In this document: piece by piece, positions 1 through 5,983 of the stretch
Position numbering within the stretch: the stretch's first letter is position 1
Layout: the number at the start of each line of letters is the position of its first letter
The notes under the pieces: model-generated
What the model was told of the DNA's origin: nothing
Seen by the model: the letters and a program-made list of their open reading frames with translations, nothing else
The model's database searches: none
Made by a program: the position numbers and the translations under genes
Source of the DNA: a virus
Direction: 5' to 3' (one strand)
Virus record (IMG/VR): IMGVR_UViG_3300042469_001506
Coordinates: 1 to 20,808 of that record
DNA: 20,808 nucleotides

Positions 1-473
1 GCATACATTGTGCACACAAAATCCTTGTTTGTGGTGTACTGATGTTCTGGCAAGTTAAAGTGCATCACGGCTTGCCTAGAATCCTTGTCTTTAAGGAGAG
101 AACCTATTGCCCAGTCGTACTGGGTGAATCCATGAGGATTCTTTTTAGCAAATAATAGATTACCGTATGATGAGTTGACAGTCCCGTCAGGGTTCTGGAT
201 TGATTCCCAGAATTTAGCGTACTTTTTAATAAAGGCTGCATCGTTTCTGCCAGCAAAGTACCATAAAAGTTCTGCGGCAATATATTTTTTCTGAGAAGAG
301 CGTATCTTGTTTGTATAGAGACAGGAAAGTGGATTTTCAAGTATTAACACAGTATTTGCATTTTCACGAATACTGAGATCCCTAGGTCGAGTCTCATATT
401 CCGGGCAGCGCATCAAATCAGTTAAACTCGAACAGTATAGACTTGCGAAATCTTTTTCTCGATATATTTGCAT
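1..473 (-). CDS. Thymidylate synthase / dCMP hydroxymethylase family enzyme (partial, runs off left edge)
   Basis: Translating the minus strand from the ATG at 473-471 gives 157 uninterrupted codons to the window edge. The product belongs to the folate-dependent thymidylate synthase superfamily, which transfers a one-carbon unit to C5 of dUMP or dCMP. Visible landmarks are AELLWYFAGRND at about residues 67-78 (conserved Glu68), WESIQ..GTVNSSYG at 89-104, QYDWAIGSLL at 118-127, the phosphate-binding SRQ at 132-134, and the catalytic cysteine in KDFVCTMY (Cys154). The NSSYG and DFVCT segments resemble T4 dCMP hydroxymethylase (gp42) at least as much as cellular ThyA, whose cysteine lies in PCH. 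The C-terminal half, which holds the Asn/Asp that separates dUMP from dCMP enzymes, is outside the window, so the substrate is undecided. The gene is divergent from the late block. The superfamily call is firm; the exact enzyme is not. Confidence 0.85.
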   Translation of the reverse strand, partial: MQIYREKDFASLYCSSLTDLMRCPEYETRPRDLSIRENANTVLILENPLSCLYTNKIRSSQKKYIAAELLWYFAGRNDAAFIKKYAKFWESIQNPDGTVNSSYGNLLFAKKNPHGFTQYDWAIGSLLKDKDSRQAVMHFNLPEHQYTTNKDFVCTMY

Positions 474-490
474 GATTTTTTATTTTTGAT

Positions 491-521
491 TTTATACATG
501 GAGGCCAGCATAAAGTTTCAA
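491..521 (-). promoter_or_regulatory. Possible sigma70-like promoter for the left-edge TS-family gene
   Basis: On the minus strand, TTGAAA (521-516) and TATAAA (496-491) are separated by 19 nt and lie just upstream of the start at 473. A second perfect TATAAT lies at 536-531 but has no good -35 partner. The spacing is longer than the ideal 17, so this is a weak, motif-only call. Confidence 0.3.
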
Positions 522-546
522 TCTAAATTGATTATACTTAAAAACA

Positions 547-554
547 GATAAATA
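547..554 (+). promoter_or_regulatory. Candidate T4-type late promoter (GATAAATA)
   Basis: GATAAATA followed by ATA matches the NATAAATA form of the T4-like late promoter, which is a single -10-type element read by gp55-type sigma factors. It sits in the 88-nt divergent gap, 15 nt before the first late gene at 562. The same core plus ATA recurs before the collagen-like gene at 4027. With so short a distance the leader would be only a few nucleotides, so it may merely reflect an A+T-rich spacer. Confidence 0.4.
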
Positions 555-561
555 ATAAAGA

Positions 562-930
562 ATGATAACAACTAAAGTTTGGCTCCGATGGAACAAGTTA
601 AATCTGAAGTGGAACAAGATAAACATTAATTGGGAGGATTTATATGTACTAATTGATGTTGCCGGTTCCGGGACAGGCGGTCTCCTAGTGGACGATCGAG
701 ACGTTTGGCAAAGCGTCGATCGACAACTAAGAAATCAGGGATTAACTCAAGAAAAAAGACAAAAATTTTTAAAGATAGTAATTGAAGTAAATGGACTACA
801 GAAAGAAATAAACAAGCCGATTGATCAAATAAAAAAATCGATAACGGTTGACCACATTAAAAATACTATTGCCCAAGTCGCACCAGACGCGCGAATACAG
901 GCAATAAACATAAAAAACACCAATGGATAA
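562..930 (+). CDS. Conserved-looking phage protein of unknown function (122 aa)
   Basis: This is the first gene of the plus-strand block, transcribed away from the TS-family gene. The N-terminus is rich in Trp, Lys and Asn, with WLRWNKLNLKW followed by NINWEDLYVLIDV at about residues 8-33. The segment from about residue 60 to 115 is charged and probably helical. I see no signal peptide or membrane segment. Its stop overlaps the next start by 8 nt (ATGGATAA), so the two genes are probably translationally coupled. The block context suggests a virion or virion-assembly protein. I do not recognise a family with a known role and assign none. Confidence 0.7.
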   Translation: MITTKVWLRWNKLNLKWNKININWEDLYVLIDVAGSGTGGLLVDDRDVWQSVDRQLRNQGLTQEKRQKFLKIVIEVNGLQKEINKPIDQIKKSITVDHIKNTIAQVAPDARIQAINIKNTNG

Positions 931-1699
931 AAATTTCAACTCGTTTCAGCAAATGCTAGGTGGTCTAGGTCAAAAGAGTTTTCGCTCTTTTAGAGATTGG
1001 GCCCAAAACGCGAATGGGGTACCAGAGAACCAAGAAAAGATGGAAGACTCAGTTACACCACAAGTTACGCCTGCCCCTATAAATGAAGTACAGGAGCCGG
1101 AAATAGTGGCTACTCCTGAAAAAAAGGCGGAGCCTGCACCTAAAAAGGACATTGTTTCTACTCTAATGGAAAATTTGGCAAACTTTGAGTGGACAAATCA
1201 ATTAGAGGAAACTGAAGCATTTATACCAAAAAAACCTGTCAAGCAAACACCACTTGCCAAACCTCTGCGAAAAGAGCCAGTTCAAGTAAAAGAAGAAAGA
1301 CGGTTTTCAGAAAGACCCAAAGAAAAAGTCGAGGATCAAACAAAACATTATAGGGTATTCAAGGACAAAGAAGAAAATTTTGAATGCAATCTAAAAGTAG
1401 AAGGCACTAGTCTATCTGACGCAAAGGTAAGGATCGTACTTGAATCTGATTCTTGGAATTTTGTTTTTCATGGAGAAATTTACGGCGACGGTAGATGTGT
1501 TGTTCCAATAAAAAAGGGAATTCCTCTCATCGAAGGAGCAATAGGAAACATAAAGCTTGAGGTAATTGCAGAAGATCAATTATTCGTCGGTTGGGAGGAC
1601 ACATTTAAAGTCGAAACTTCTAAAAAAATAAAAGTAGAAGTTAAAGATAAAAAATCAATTAGTGTAGATTTCAACACTCGGTTTGATAGAAATCGTTAA
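923..1699 (+). CDS. Phage protein with a disordered linker and C-terminal beta domain (258 aa)
   Basis: The protein has three parts. Residues 1-35 are a short helical N-terminus. Residues about 36-140 are rich in Pro, Glu and Lys (PAPINEVQEPEIVATPEKKA and similar) and look disordered. Residues about 142-250 look like a compact beta domain (FECNLKVEGTSLSDAKVRIV, then KLEVIAEDQLFVGWEDTFKV). I recall similar beta domains in hypothetical proteins of marine T4-like phages, with no function attached. It overlaps the upstream gene by 8 nt and is followed after 10 nt by a collagen-like fibre gene, so a structural or scaffold role in the tail or fibre region is plausible. The C-terminus is basic (FDRNR). 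That this is a gene is well supported; the function is unknown. Confidence 0.75.
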   Translation: MDKNFNSFQQMLGGLGQKSFRSFRDWAQNANGVPENQEKMEDSVTPQVTPAPINEVQEPEIVATPEKKAEPAPKKDIVSTLMENLANFEWTNQLEETEAFIPKKPVKQTPLAKPLRKEPVQVKEERRFSERPKEKVEDQTKHYRVFKDKEENFECNLKVEGTSLSDAKVRIVLESDSWNFVFHGEIYGDGRCVVPIKKGIPLIEGAIGNIKLEVIAEDQLFVGWEDTFKVETSKKIKVEVKDKKSISVDFNTRFDRNR

Positions 1700-1709
1700 T
1701 TAAAATAAG

Positions 1710-2330
1710 ATGCCAGGACCATTAGATTTTACGGATAATAGTGTATCGTCAACGTACAATAGGCTTGTACAGACGGATGGCGCCGGAAATTATTTTAATG
1801 GACTCGGAGATCCGCTAATGATAAGCGGAGCACAAGGCGATCAAGGAGACCAAGGAGCACAAGGAGACCAAGGAGCACAAGGAGACCAAGGAGCACAAGG
1901 TGCTCAAGGAGCACAAGGAGCACAAGGAGCACAAGGTGCTCAAGGTAACCAAGGAGCACAAGGAGACCAAGGAGCACAAGGAGCACAAGGTAACCAGGGA
2001 GCATCAGGATCAACGCTTCCTAGTGTACAAACAGTAACTTCAGCACCAACAGTAACGCCAACGGCTTCCGATAACATAGTAGTTATAAATGCACAAGCAT
2101 CAGGTCTTACCCTTGCCAATCCTACTGGAGTTTGGGTCGACGGTCAGTCCTTGATTATTAGAATTGAAGATAACGGTGTTGCACGAGCTATTGGATACGG
2201 AGCAAATTACAGGGCAGTTGGTGTTACCCGACCTACAATAACCACTGCAGGTAAGGTGACTTACTTAGGAATACTTTATAACTCTAATGATACAAGATGG
2301 GATATTATAGGAGTAACAACCGAATTTTAA
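1710..2330 (+). CDS. Collagen-like phage fibre protein with C-terminal globular domain (206 aa)
   Basis: Residues 1-39 form a non-repetitive attachment region. Residues about 40-102 are some 21 Gly-X-Y triplets, nearly all GAQ, GDQ or GNQ with Gln at the third position and no proline. Residues about 103-206 form a globular tip containing VWVDGQSLIIRIEDNGVARA and ending in DDTRW-like NDTRWDIIGVTTEF. Such collagenous stalks trimerise in phage fibres and carry a C-terminal tip. I recall similar C-terminal domains from phage tail-fibre or receptor-binding proteins. The start is preceded by AATAAG and no Shine-Dalgarno site, and the next gene begins 3 nt after the stop. Likely role: a side-fibre or adhesin subunit exposed on the virion. 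Confidence is high for the collagen architecture and moderate for the receptor role. Confidence 0.85.
   Translation: MPGPLDFTDNSVSSTYNRLVQTDGAGNYFNGLGDPLMISGAQGDQGDQGAQGDQGAQGDQGAQGAQGAQGAQGAQGAQGNQGAQGDQGAQGAQGNQGASGSTLPSVQTVTSAPTVTPTASDNIVVINAQASGLTLANPTGVWVDGQSLIIRIEDNGVARAIGYGANYRAVGVTRPTITTAGKVTYLGILYNSNDTRWDIIGVTTEF
1827..2007 (+). repeat. Short tandem repeat encoding GAQ/GDQ collagen triplets
   Basis: A 9-nt coding unit, GGAGCACAA or GGAGACCAA, is repeated about 20 times with few synonymous changes. The 18-nt unit GGAGACCAAGGAGCACAA appears three times in succession near 1846-1899. The tract is open to length change by slippage or recombination, in steps that keep the reading frame. 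Confidence 0.8.
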
Positions 2331-2333
2331 TCT

Positions 2334-3758
2334 ATGTATAGAGACGTGATTACTTTCATGGGAAGACAACGTGCCTTTGTTATTGAAGTCAAGACGGATA
2401 ATGTTGGCACTTCAACATCAAGTCAGTTCACTATACCAACTACCGGTGGAGCATATAACTATTCTGTTACAACACAAGAACATAATTTGTCAGGTCTGAC
2501 CGGAAGTACCACACTTACATTTTCTACGCCTGGTACATATCAGATCGAGATTCGCGGCGTCTTTTCAAGGATATTCTTCAATAATCTAGGAGACCGACTT
2601 AAATTACTCAGAGTTGTTCAATGGGGCGATATTTCTTGGGTAAGTTTTGTAAATGCCTTTAACGGTTGTTCTAACATGGATGTGACTGCGAGTGATACAC
2701 CAAGATTATCTGGCGTCGTAACTTTACAATCGTGCTTTGTAGGATGTAGTTCGCTTATTAATGCTAATGGAAGCATAGGATCTTGGAATACGACCACGAT
2801 CACCAATATGGCAACAGTATTTAATAATGCAACTCAATTTAATCAAAATCTTGGTGCCTGGAATGTGTCGTCTGTATTGTTCTTTTCAGCTATGTTTCAA
2901 GGAGCTACTAATTTCAATAATGGCGGTAGTTCAGATATTAATAATTGGAGTCTCCGAACTACAGGAACGATTGATATGTCTAGTATATTTAGGTCTACCT
3001 CATTCAATCAACCAATCGGTAGTTGGACAACATCAGCAGTAACAAACATGGCCGGCATGTTCTTTGGATGCGTCACGTTCAATCAAGCAATCGGTAGTTG
3101 GAATACAGCAGCGGTTCAAAATATGTCTCAGGTGTTTTTTAATAATACATCTTTTAATCAAGATATAAGTGGTTGGAATACTTCTGCTGTAAAAAATATG
3201 ACACAGATGTTTAGTTCCGCTTCTTCTTTCAATCAGCCGATTGGAACTTGGAATACGTCAGCCGTCACAACTATGTTCCTTATGTTCCAATCGGCAACGT
3301 CATTTAATCAAGACATTAGTTCTTGGGACACTTCAAGCGTAACGAATATGCAATTTATGTTTAATAGCGCAATCGCTTTTAATCAGAATATAAGCTCTTG
3401 GAATGTTTCAGCAGTTACCACATTTGGTCAGATATTCCAAGGGGCTACTGCATTTAATCAAAACCTTTCTGCTTGGACTCTAAAACTTACTGGAATTACT
3501 AACATGGATAGTTTCTTCAGAAGTTCTGGTATGTCAACTGCAAATTATACAGATACACTAGTAGGTTGGGCCAATTATGTCTTTAATAATTCCAGTCCAT
3601 ATAGTCTAGCACTCACAGTTCAGACATCCAGAACCTTCCAAAATTCAAGATCTGGCGGTGCAAATTTTGCAAATGCAGGTGCTGCTAGAACATATTTAAC
3701 AACCGCCACTCCTACTGGAGCAGGTTGGACAATCACAGGAGATACAGTTATCGCATAA
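2334..3758 (+). CDS. BspA-like (DUF285) 25-residue-repeat surface protein (474 aa)
   Basis: Residues 1-110 resemble the N-terminal part of BspA/DUF285 proteins ([24 protein letters not shown], then QWGDISW). From about residue 140 to 400 there are about nine imperfect 25-residue units of the form FNQ-x-I-x-x-WNTSAVTNMxxMF. They include [32 protein letters not shown] and FNQDISSW. This is the leucine-rich-repeat-like solenoid used by bacterial surface adhesins. The C-terminal 70 residues are Asn/Thr/Ala-rich and end in [13 protein letters not shown]. No signal peptide is visible, which fits a virion component rather than a secreted host protein. It lies between two collagen-like fibre genes, so receptor binding is likely. 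The family call is strong; the role is inferred. Confidence 0.88.
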   Translation: MYRDVITFMGRQRAFVIEVKTDNVGTSTSSQFTIPTTGGAYNYSVTTQEHNLSGLTGSTTLTFSTPGTYQIEIRGVFSRIFFNNLGDRLKLLRVVQWGDISWVSFVNAFNGCSNMDVTASDTPRLSGVVTLQSCFVGCSSLINANGSIGSWNTTTITNMATVFNNATQFNQNLGAWNVSSVLFFSAMFQGATNFNNGGSSDINNWSLRTTGTIDMSSIFRSTSFNQPIGSWTTSAVTNMAGMFFGCVTFNQAIGSWNTAAVQNMSQVFFNNTSFNQDISGWNTSAVKNMTQMFSSASSFNQPIGTWNTSAVTTMFLMFQSATSFNQDISSWDTSSVTNMQFMFNSAIAFNQNISSWNVSAVTTFGQIFQGATAFNQNLSAWTLKLTGITNMDSFFRSSGMSTANYTDTLVGWANYVFNNSSPYSLALTVQTSRTFQNSRSGGANFANAGAARTYLTTATPTGAGWTITGDTVIA

Positions 3759-3775
3759 AAATAAAATTGAAAGAA

Positions 3776-3970
3776 ATGCCGATTAGTATACAAGTTACAC
3801 AAGATACCTGGTTCATAGGACACGATCCTGATTTTGAAATAGTTCACTATTCATTTGTTGAAACCGGAACTCGATTAGATTCAGGTCAGGAAATAATAGA
3901 ATTATTTAACAATGAACAGGATTGGACAAATCGTCTACTAGAAATAGGGATAACTTTGCCGGGCATTTAA
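3776..3970 (+). CDS. Small unknown protein in the fibre block (64 aa)
   Basis: I chose the start MPISIQVTQDTWFIGHDPD at 3776. It leaves a 17-nt gap after the BspA-like gene and follows GAAAGAA, whereas an upstream in-frame ATG at 3725 lies inside that gene. The product is small and acidic, with a mixed sequence (FVETGTRLDSGQEIIELFNN) and no membrane segment, cysteine or recognised motif. Genes of this size between fibre genes are often fibre accessory or chaperone proteins, but nothing in the sequence shows this. Function unknown. Confidence 0.6.
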   Translation: MPISIQVTQDTWFIGHDPDFEIVHYSFVETGTRLDSGQEIIELFNNEQDWTNRLLEIGITLPGI

Positions 3971-3976
3971 TTTCTT

Positions 3977-3984
3977 GATAAATA
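3977..3984 (+). promoter_or_regulatory. Candidate T4-type late promoter (GATAAATA)
   Basis: TTGATAAATAATATGAG lies in the 56-nt gap before the gene at 4027, one of the largest gaps within the late block. Its core equals the element at 547-554. About 40 nt of leader would remain before the ATG. Finding the same motif before two late genes supports promoter function, although TATAAATA also occurs by chance inside genes here. Confidence 0.45.
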
Positions 3985-4026
3985 ATATGAGACTTTATTT
4001 TACTCAGAAAATACAACTAACATAAG

Positions 4027-5295
4027 ATGGCAATTTCCTACTTATATCCTACAATAGATTTTTCGACAGTAGATTATATTAATATACCAAACGGCGCATA
4101 TCTTATTGCATTCGATGCAAATAATTCTGATCTCCTATCTAAGATCGATAACTTAGGTAACATCACAGTAGTAGAAGGAGGAGGTGGCGGAGCCGGTCCA
4201 CAGGGACCTCAGGGTGCACAGGGAGCGGCAGGCTCACAGGGATTACAAGGCTCACAGGGTTCTGCTGGCTCTCAAGGTTCACAGGGAACCGCAGGTAGTC
4301 AGGGAGCGCAAGGCTCAGCTGGCTCTCAAGGAGCACAAGGAAACCAAGGAGCACAAGGAGCGGCTGGGGCTCAAGGCAATCAGGGAACCGCAGGTAGCCA
4401 AGGAGCGCAAGGCTCAGCTGGCTCGCAAGGAGCACAAGGAGCGGCTGGAGCCCAAGGTAATCAGGGAACCACAGGTAGCCAGGGAGCGCAAGGCTTTCAA
4501 GGAACAACAGGTACACAAGGCCAAAACGGTATATCAATTTCATATTATAAATATAACGCAAGAACAAATTCACAAACACCGCCGCCTAGCAATTCACAAA
4601 TTATGTGGAATAGTGCAACGCAAATAAGTTCAACTATATTATATGTCTCACACTTAACAAGAGATAGTATAGATATTGATGTCTTCTTAGCATTAATTAA
4701 TTCTGGTGATACTTTAATTATTCAAGATGAAAATAATTCTAATAATTATCAAAATTGGACAGTAAACGGCACACCTACGATTATACCTAATGATTATGTT
4801 TCTATACCCGTTACATATGTGACTGGTGGATATTCATTTAGTAATGGACACGATATAATACTAGTTCCTTTATCTATTGGTATAGAAGGACCACAGGGTC
4901 CTCAAGGTGCACAAGGAGCTCAAGGTTCAGCTGGATCTCAGGGTTCACAGGGTGCACAAGGAGCTGTCGGAGCACAGGGAGACCAAGGTGCAGCAGGAAG
5001 CCAAGGATCACAGGGAGATCAGGGTGCACAAGGAACACAAGGAGATCAGGGTGCACAAGGATCAGCCGGTTTGCAAGGCTCTCAGGGAGATCAGGGAGTA
5101 GCTGGTGCGCAAGGAACCCAAGGATCGCAAGGATCAGCAGGATCGCAGGGGCCACAAGGAACCCAAGGATCACAAGGTGACCAAGGAGCCACTGGAGCTG
5201 GAGCGCAAGGCGATCAAGGAGATCAAGGAGACCAAGGTGCTCCAGGAGGCGAAGGAAATATAAGCAAGCTTTTTAATTATTATAATTTTGCATAA
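4027..5295 (+). CDS. Long collagen-like fibre protein with two collagen stalks (422 aa)
   Basis: Residues 1-50 are a non-collagenous head ([20 protein letters not shown]), followed by a flexible GGGGGAG linker. Collagen stalk 1 spans about residues 57-168 and stalk 2 about 288-409. Between them is a globular domain at about 169-287, rich in Asn, Ser, Ile and Tyr. The triplets are mostly GAQ, GSQ, GNQ, GDQ, GAA and GSA, with Gln dominating the third position. The protein ends only 13 residues after the second stalk ([12 protein letters not shown]), so it lacks a large C-terminal tip. The tip may be supplied by another protein, or the gene may have lost one. The start is preceded by ACATAAG and no Shine-Dalgarno site, and a candidate late promoter lies about 45 nt upstream. 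Likely a side fibre or tail-associated stalk. Confidence 0.85.
   Translation: MAISYLYPTIDFSTVDYINIPNGAYLIAFDANNSDLLSKIDNLGNITVVEGGGGGAGPQGPQGAQGAAGSQGLQGSQGSAGSQGSQGTAGSQGAQGSAGSQGAQGNQGAQGAAGAQGNQGTAGSQGAQGSAGSQGAQGAAGAQGNQGTTGSQGAQGFQGTTGTQGQNGISISYYKYNARTNSQTPPPSNSQIMWNSATQISSTILYVSHLTRDSIDIDVFLALINSGDTLIIQDENNSNNYQNWTVNGTPTIIPNDYVSIPVTYVTGGYSFSNGHDIILVPLSIGIEGPQGPQGAQGAQGSAGSQGSQGAQGAVGAQGDQGAAGSQGSQGDQGAQGTQGDQGAQGSAGLQGSQGDQGVAGAQGTQGSQGSAGSQGPQGTQGSQGDQGATGAGAQGDQGDQGDQGAPGGEGNISKLFNYYNFA
4284..4500 (+). repeat. Near-identical DNA repeats in the first collagen stalk
   Basis: A unit starting GGGAACC(G/A)CAGGTAG and continuing into AGGGAGCGCAAGGC occurs from 4284, 4383 and 4464. The steps are 99 and 81 nt, both whole numbers of triplet codons. 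The first two copies stay alike for about 60 nt. This points to recent in-frame duplication within the stalk. Confidence 0.75.
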
Positions 5296-5308
5296 AAAAT
5301 AAAAGAAT

Positions 5309-5728
5309 ATGGCAGCAAATACAAGTCCAATTTTCACAAGACAGGGTAATTTTACCCCTGCTCGAATAGCAGCAGCAAATATTGCATCAGACGGATCTGG
5401 TGCATTGGTAACATTAGTAACGGCAGCAGCCGATGGAACTCGAGTTGATGGAGTCAGATTTATAAACTCCCAAACGACGGCAGCGGCGGCCGGTGCCAAA
5501 GTGTTTCGTATATTTTTGTCGGACACCGGTGGGGCAAACCCTAGATTGGTCGGAGAAGTTGCAGTAGCAGCCGTGACTCGATCAACGACAGCAATTGGCC
5601 AGACTGTACTATACACATTTGACCAGCCAATTATTATGCAAAGCGGTCAAATCATGAGTGTCATTCAATCAATCCACGCCGGAGGACAGGATCAAACGGA
5701 CGCCATTGCCTATGCTGGAAATTATTAA
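5309..5728 (+). CDS. Probable phage structural protein (139 aa)
   Basis: This compact, Ala/Thr/Val-rich protein begins MAANTSPIFTRQGNFTPARI and continues with alternating beta-strand-like segments (GALVTLVTAAADGTRVDGVR, KVFRIFLSD, PIIMQSGQIMSVIQS). It has no cysteines, membrane segment or signal peptide. Proteins with this opening are common in phage structural regions as fibre-associated or decoration-like proteins; I recall the pattern but no assigned role. It sits 13 nt after the second collagen-like gene and 12 nt before the next small gene, so it is in the same late unit. The structural class is likely; the exact role is unknown. Confidence 0.65.
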   Translation: MAANTSPIFTRQGNFTPARIAAANIASDGSGALVTLVTAAADGTRVDGVRFINSQTTAAAAGAKVFRIFLSDTGGANPRLVGEVAVAAVTRSTTAIGQTVLYTFDQPIIMQSGQIMSVIQSIHAGGQDQTDAIAYAGNY

Positions 5729-5740
5729 AAATTAAATAAT

Positions 5741-5983
5741 ATGACTTATAAAATTCTTTCTACAAGACAAAACGAAGAAATCCTCTACACAGAAGTTGAA
5801 TATAACTTCGACGGAAAATTAGTGACGATTGACATGGGGCACTCTTCTCCTAGGAGCGCACAGGAGATAGAAGATAATATTAAACTTAGAGCCTCTACTG
5901 AACTCTATAAAATACAGGCAACTGCTCAGTTAACTGCGTTGATTAGTAAACTACCAATTGACGTAGAAAAACCTATTGAATAA
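5741..5983 (+). CDS. Small unknown protein in the late block (80 aa)
   Basis: The 80-residue product starts MTYKILSTRQNEEILYTEVE, probably a beta-hairpin, and ends with a helical segment (ASTELYKIQATAQLTALISK). There is no recognisable motif. Its stop overlaps the following start by one base (TAATG), which implies translational coupling to the large beta-structured protein. It could be an assembly partner of that protein, but this rests on position only. Confidence 0.65.
   Translation: MTYKILSTRQNEEILYTEVEYNFDGKLVTIDMGHSSPRSAQEIEDNIKLRASTELYKIQATAQLTALISKLPIDVEKPIE

Noticed and set aside
104-340. A 78-aa minus-strand frame within the left-edge gene
   Set aside because: It is a different frame from the 157-codon TS-family frame, which has conserved motifs throughout.
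715-724. Palindrome GTCGATCGAC inside the 122-aa gene
   Set aside because: It is a 10-bp coding palindrome (SVDRQ region) with no repeat elsewhere noted and no link to a gene boundary.
1827-2007. Regularly spaced repeats that might suggest a CRISPR array
   Set aside because: The period is 9 nt with no unique spacers, and the repeats translate to Gly-X-Gln triplets in a longer gene.
4546-4553. Perfect T4 late promoter string TATAAATA inside the collagen-like gene (also at 6957-6964)
   Set aside because: Both lie in the middle of coding sequence with no gene start close downstream; the string is expected by chance in A+T-rich DNA.
4163-4627. Long open frames on both strands across the collagen-like gene (138 aa minus, 147 aa in another plus frame), and similar ones at 1795-2013 and 4874-5173
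   Set aside because: They are frame shadows of a 9-nt repeat with biased bases. Their products are low-complexity Leu/Val or Lys/Glu/His/Arg strings, and the collagen frame explains the region.
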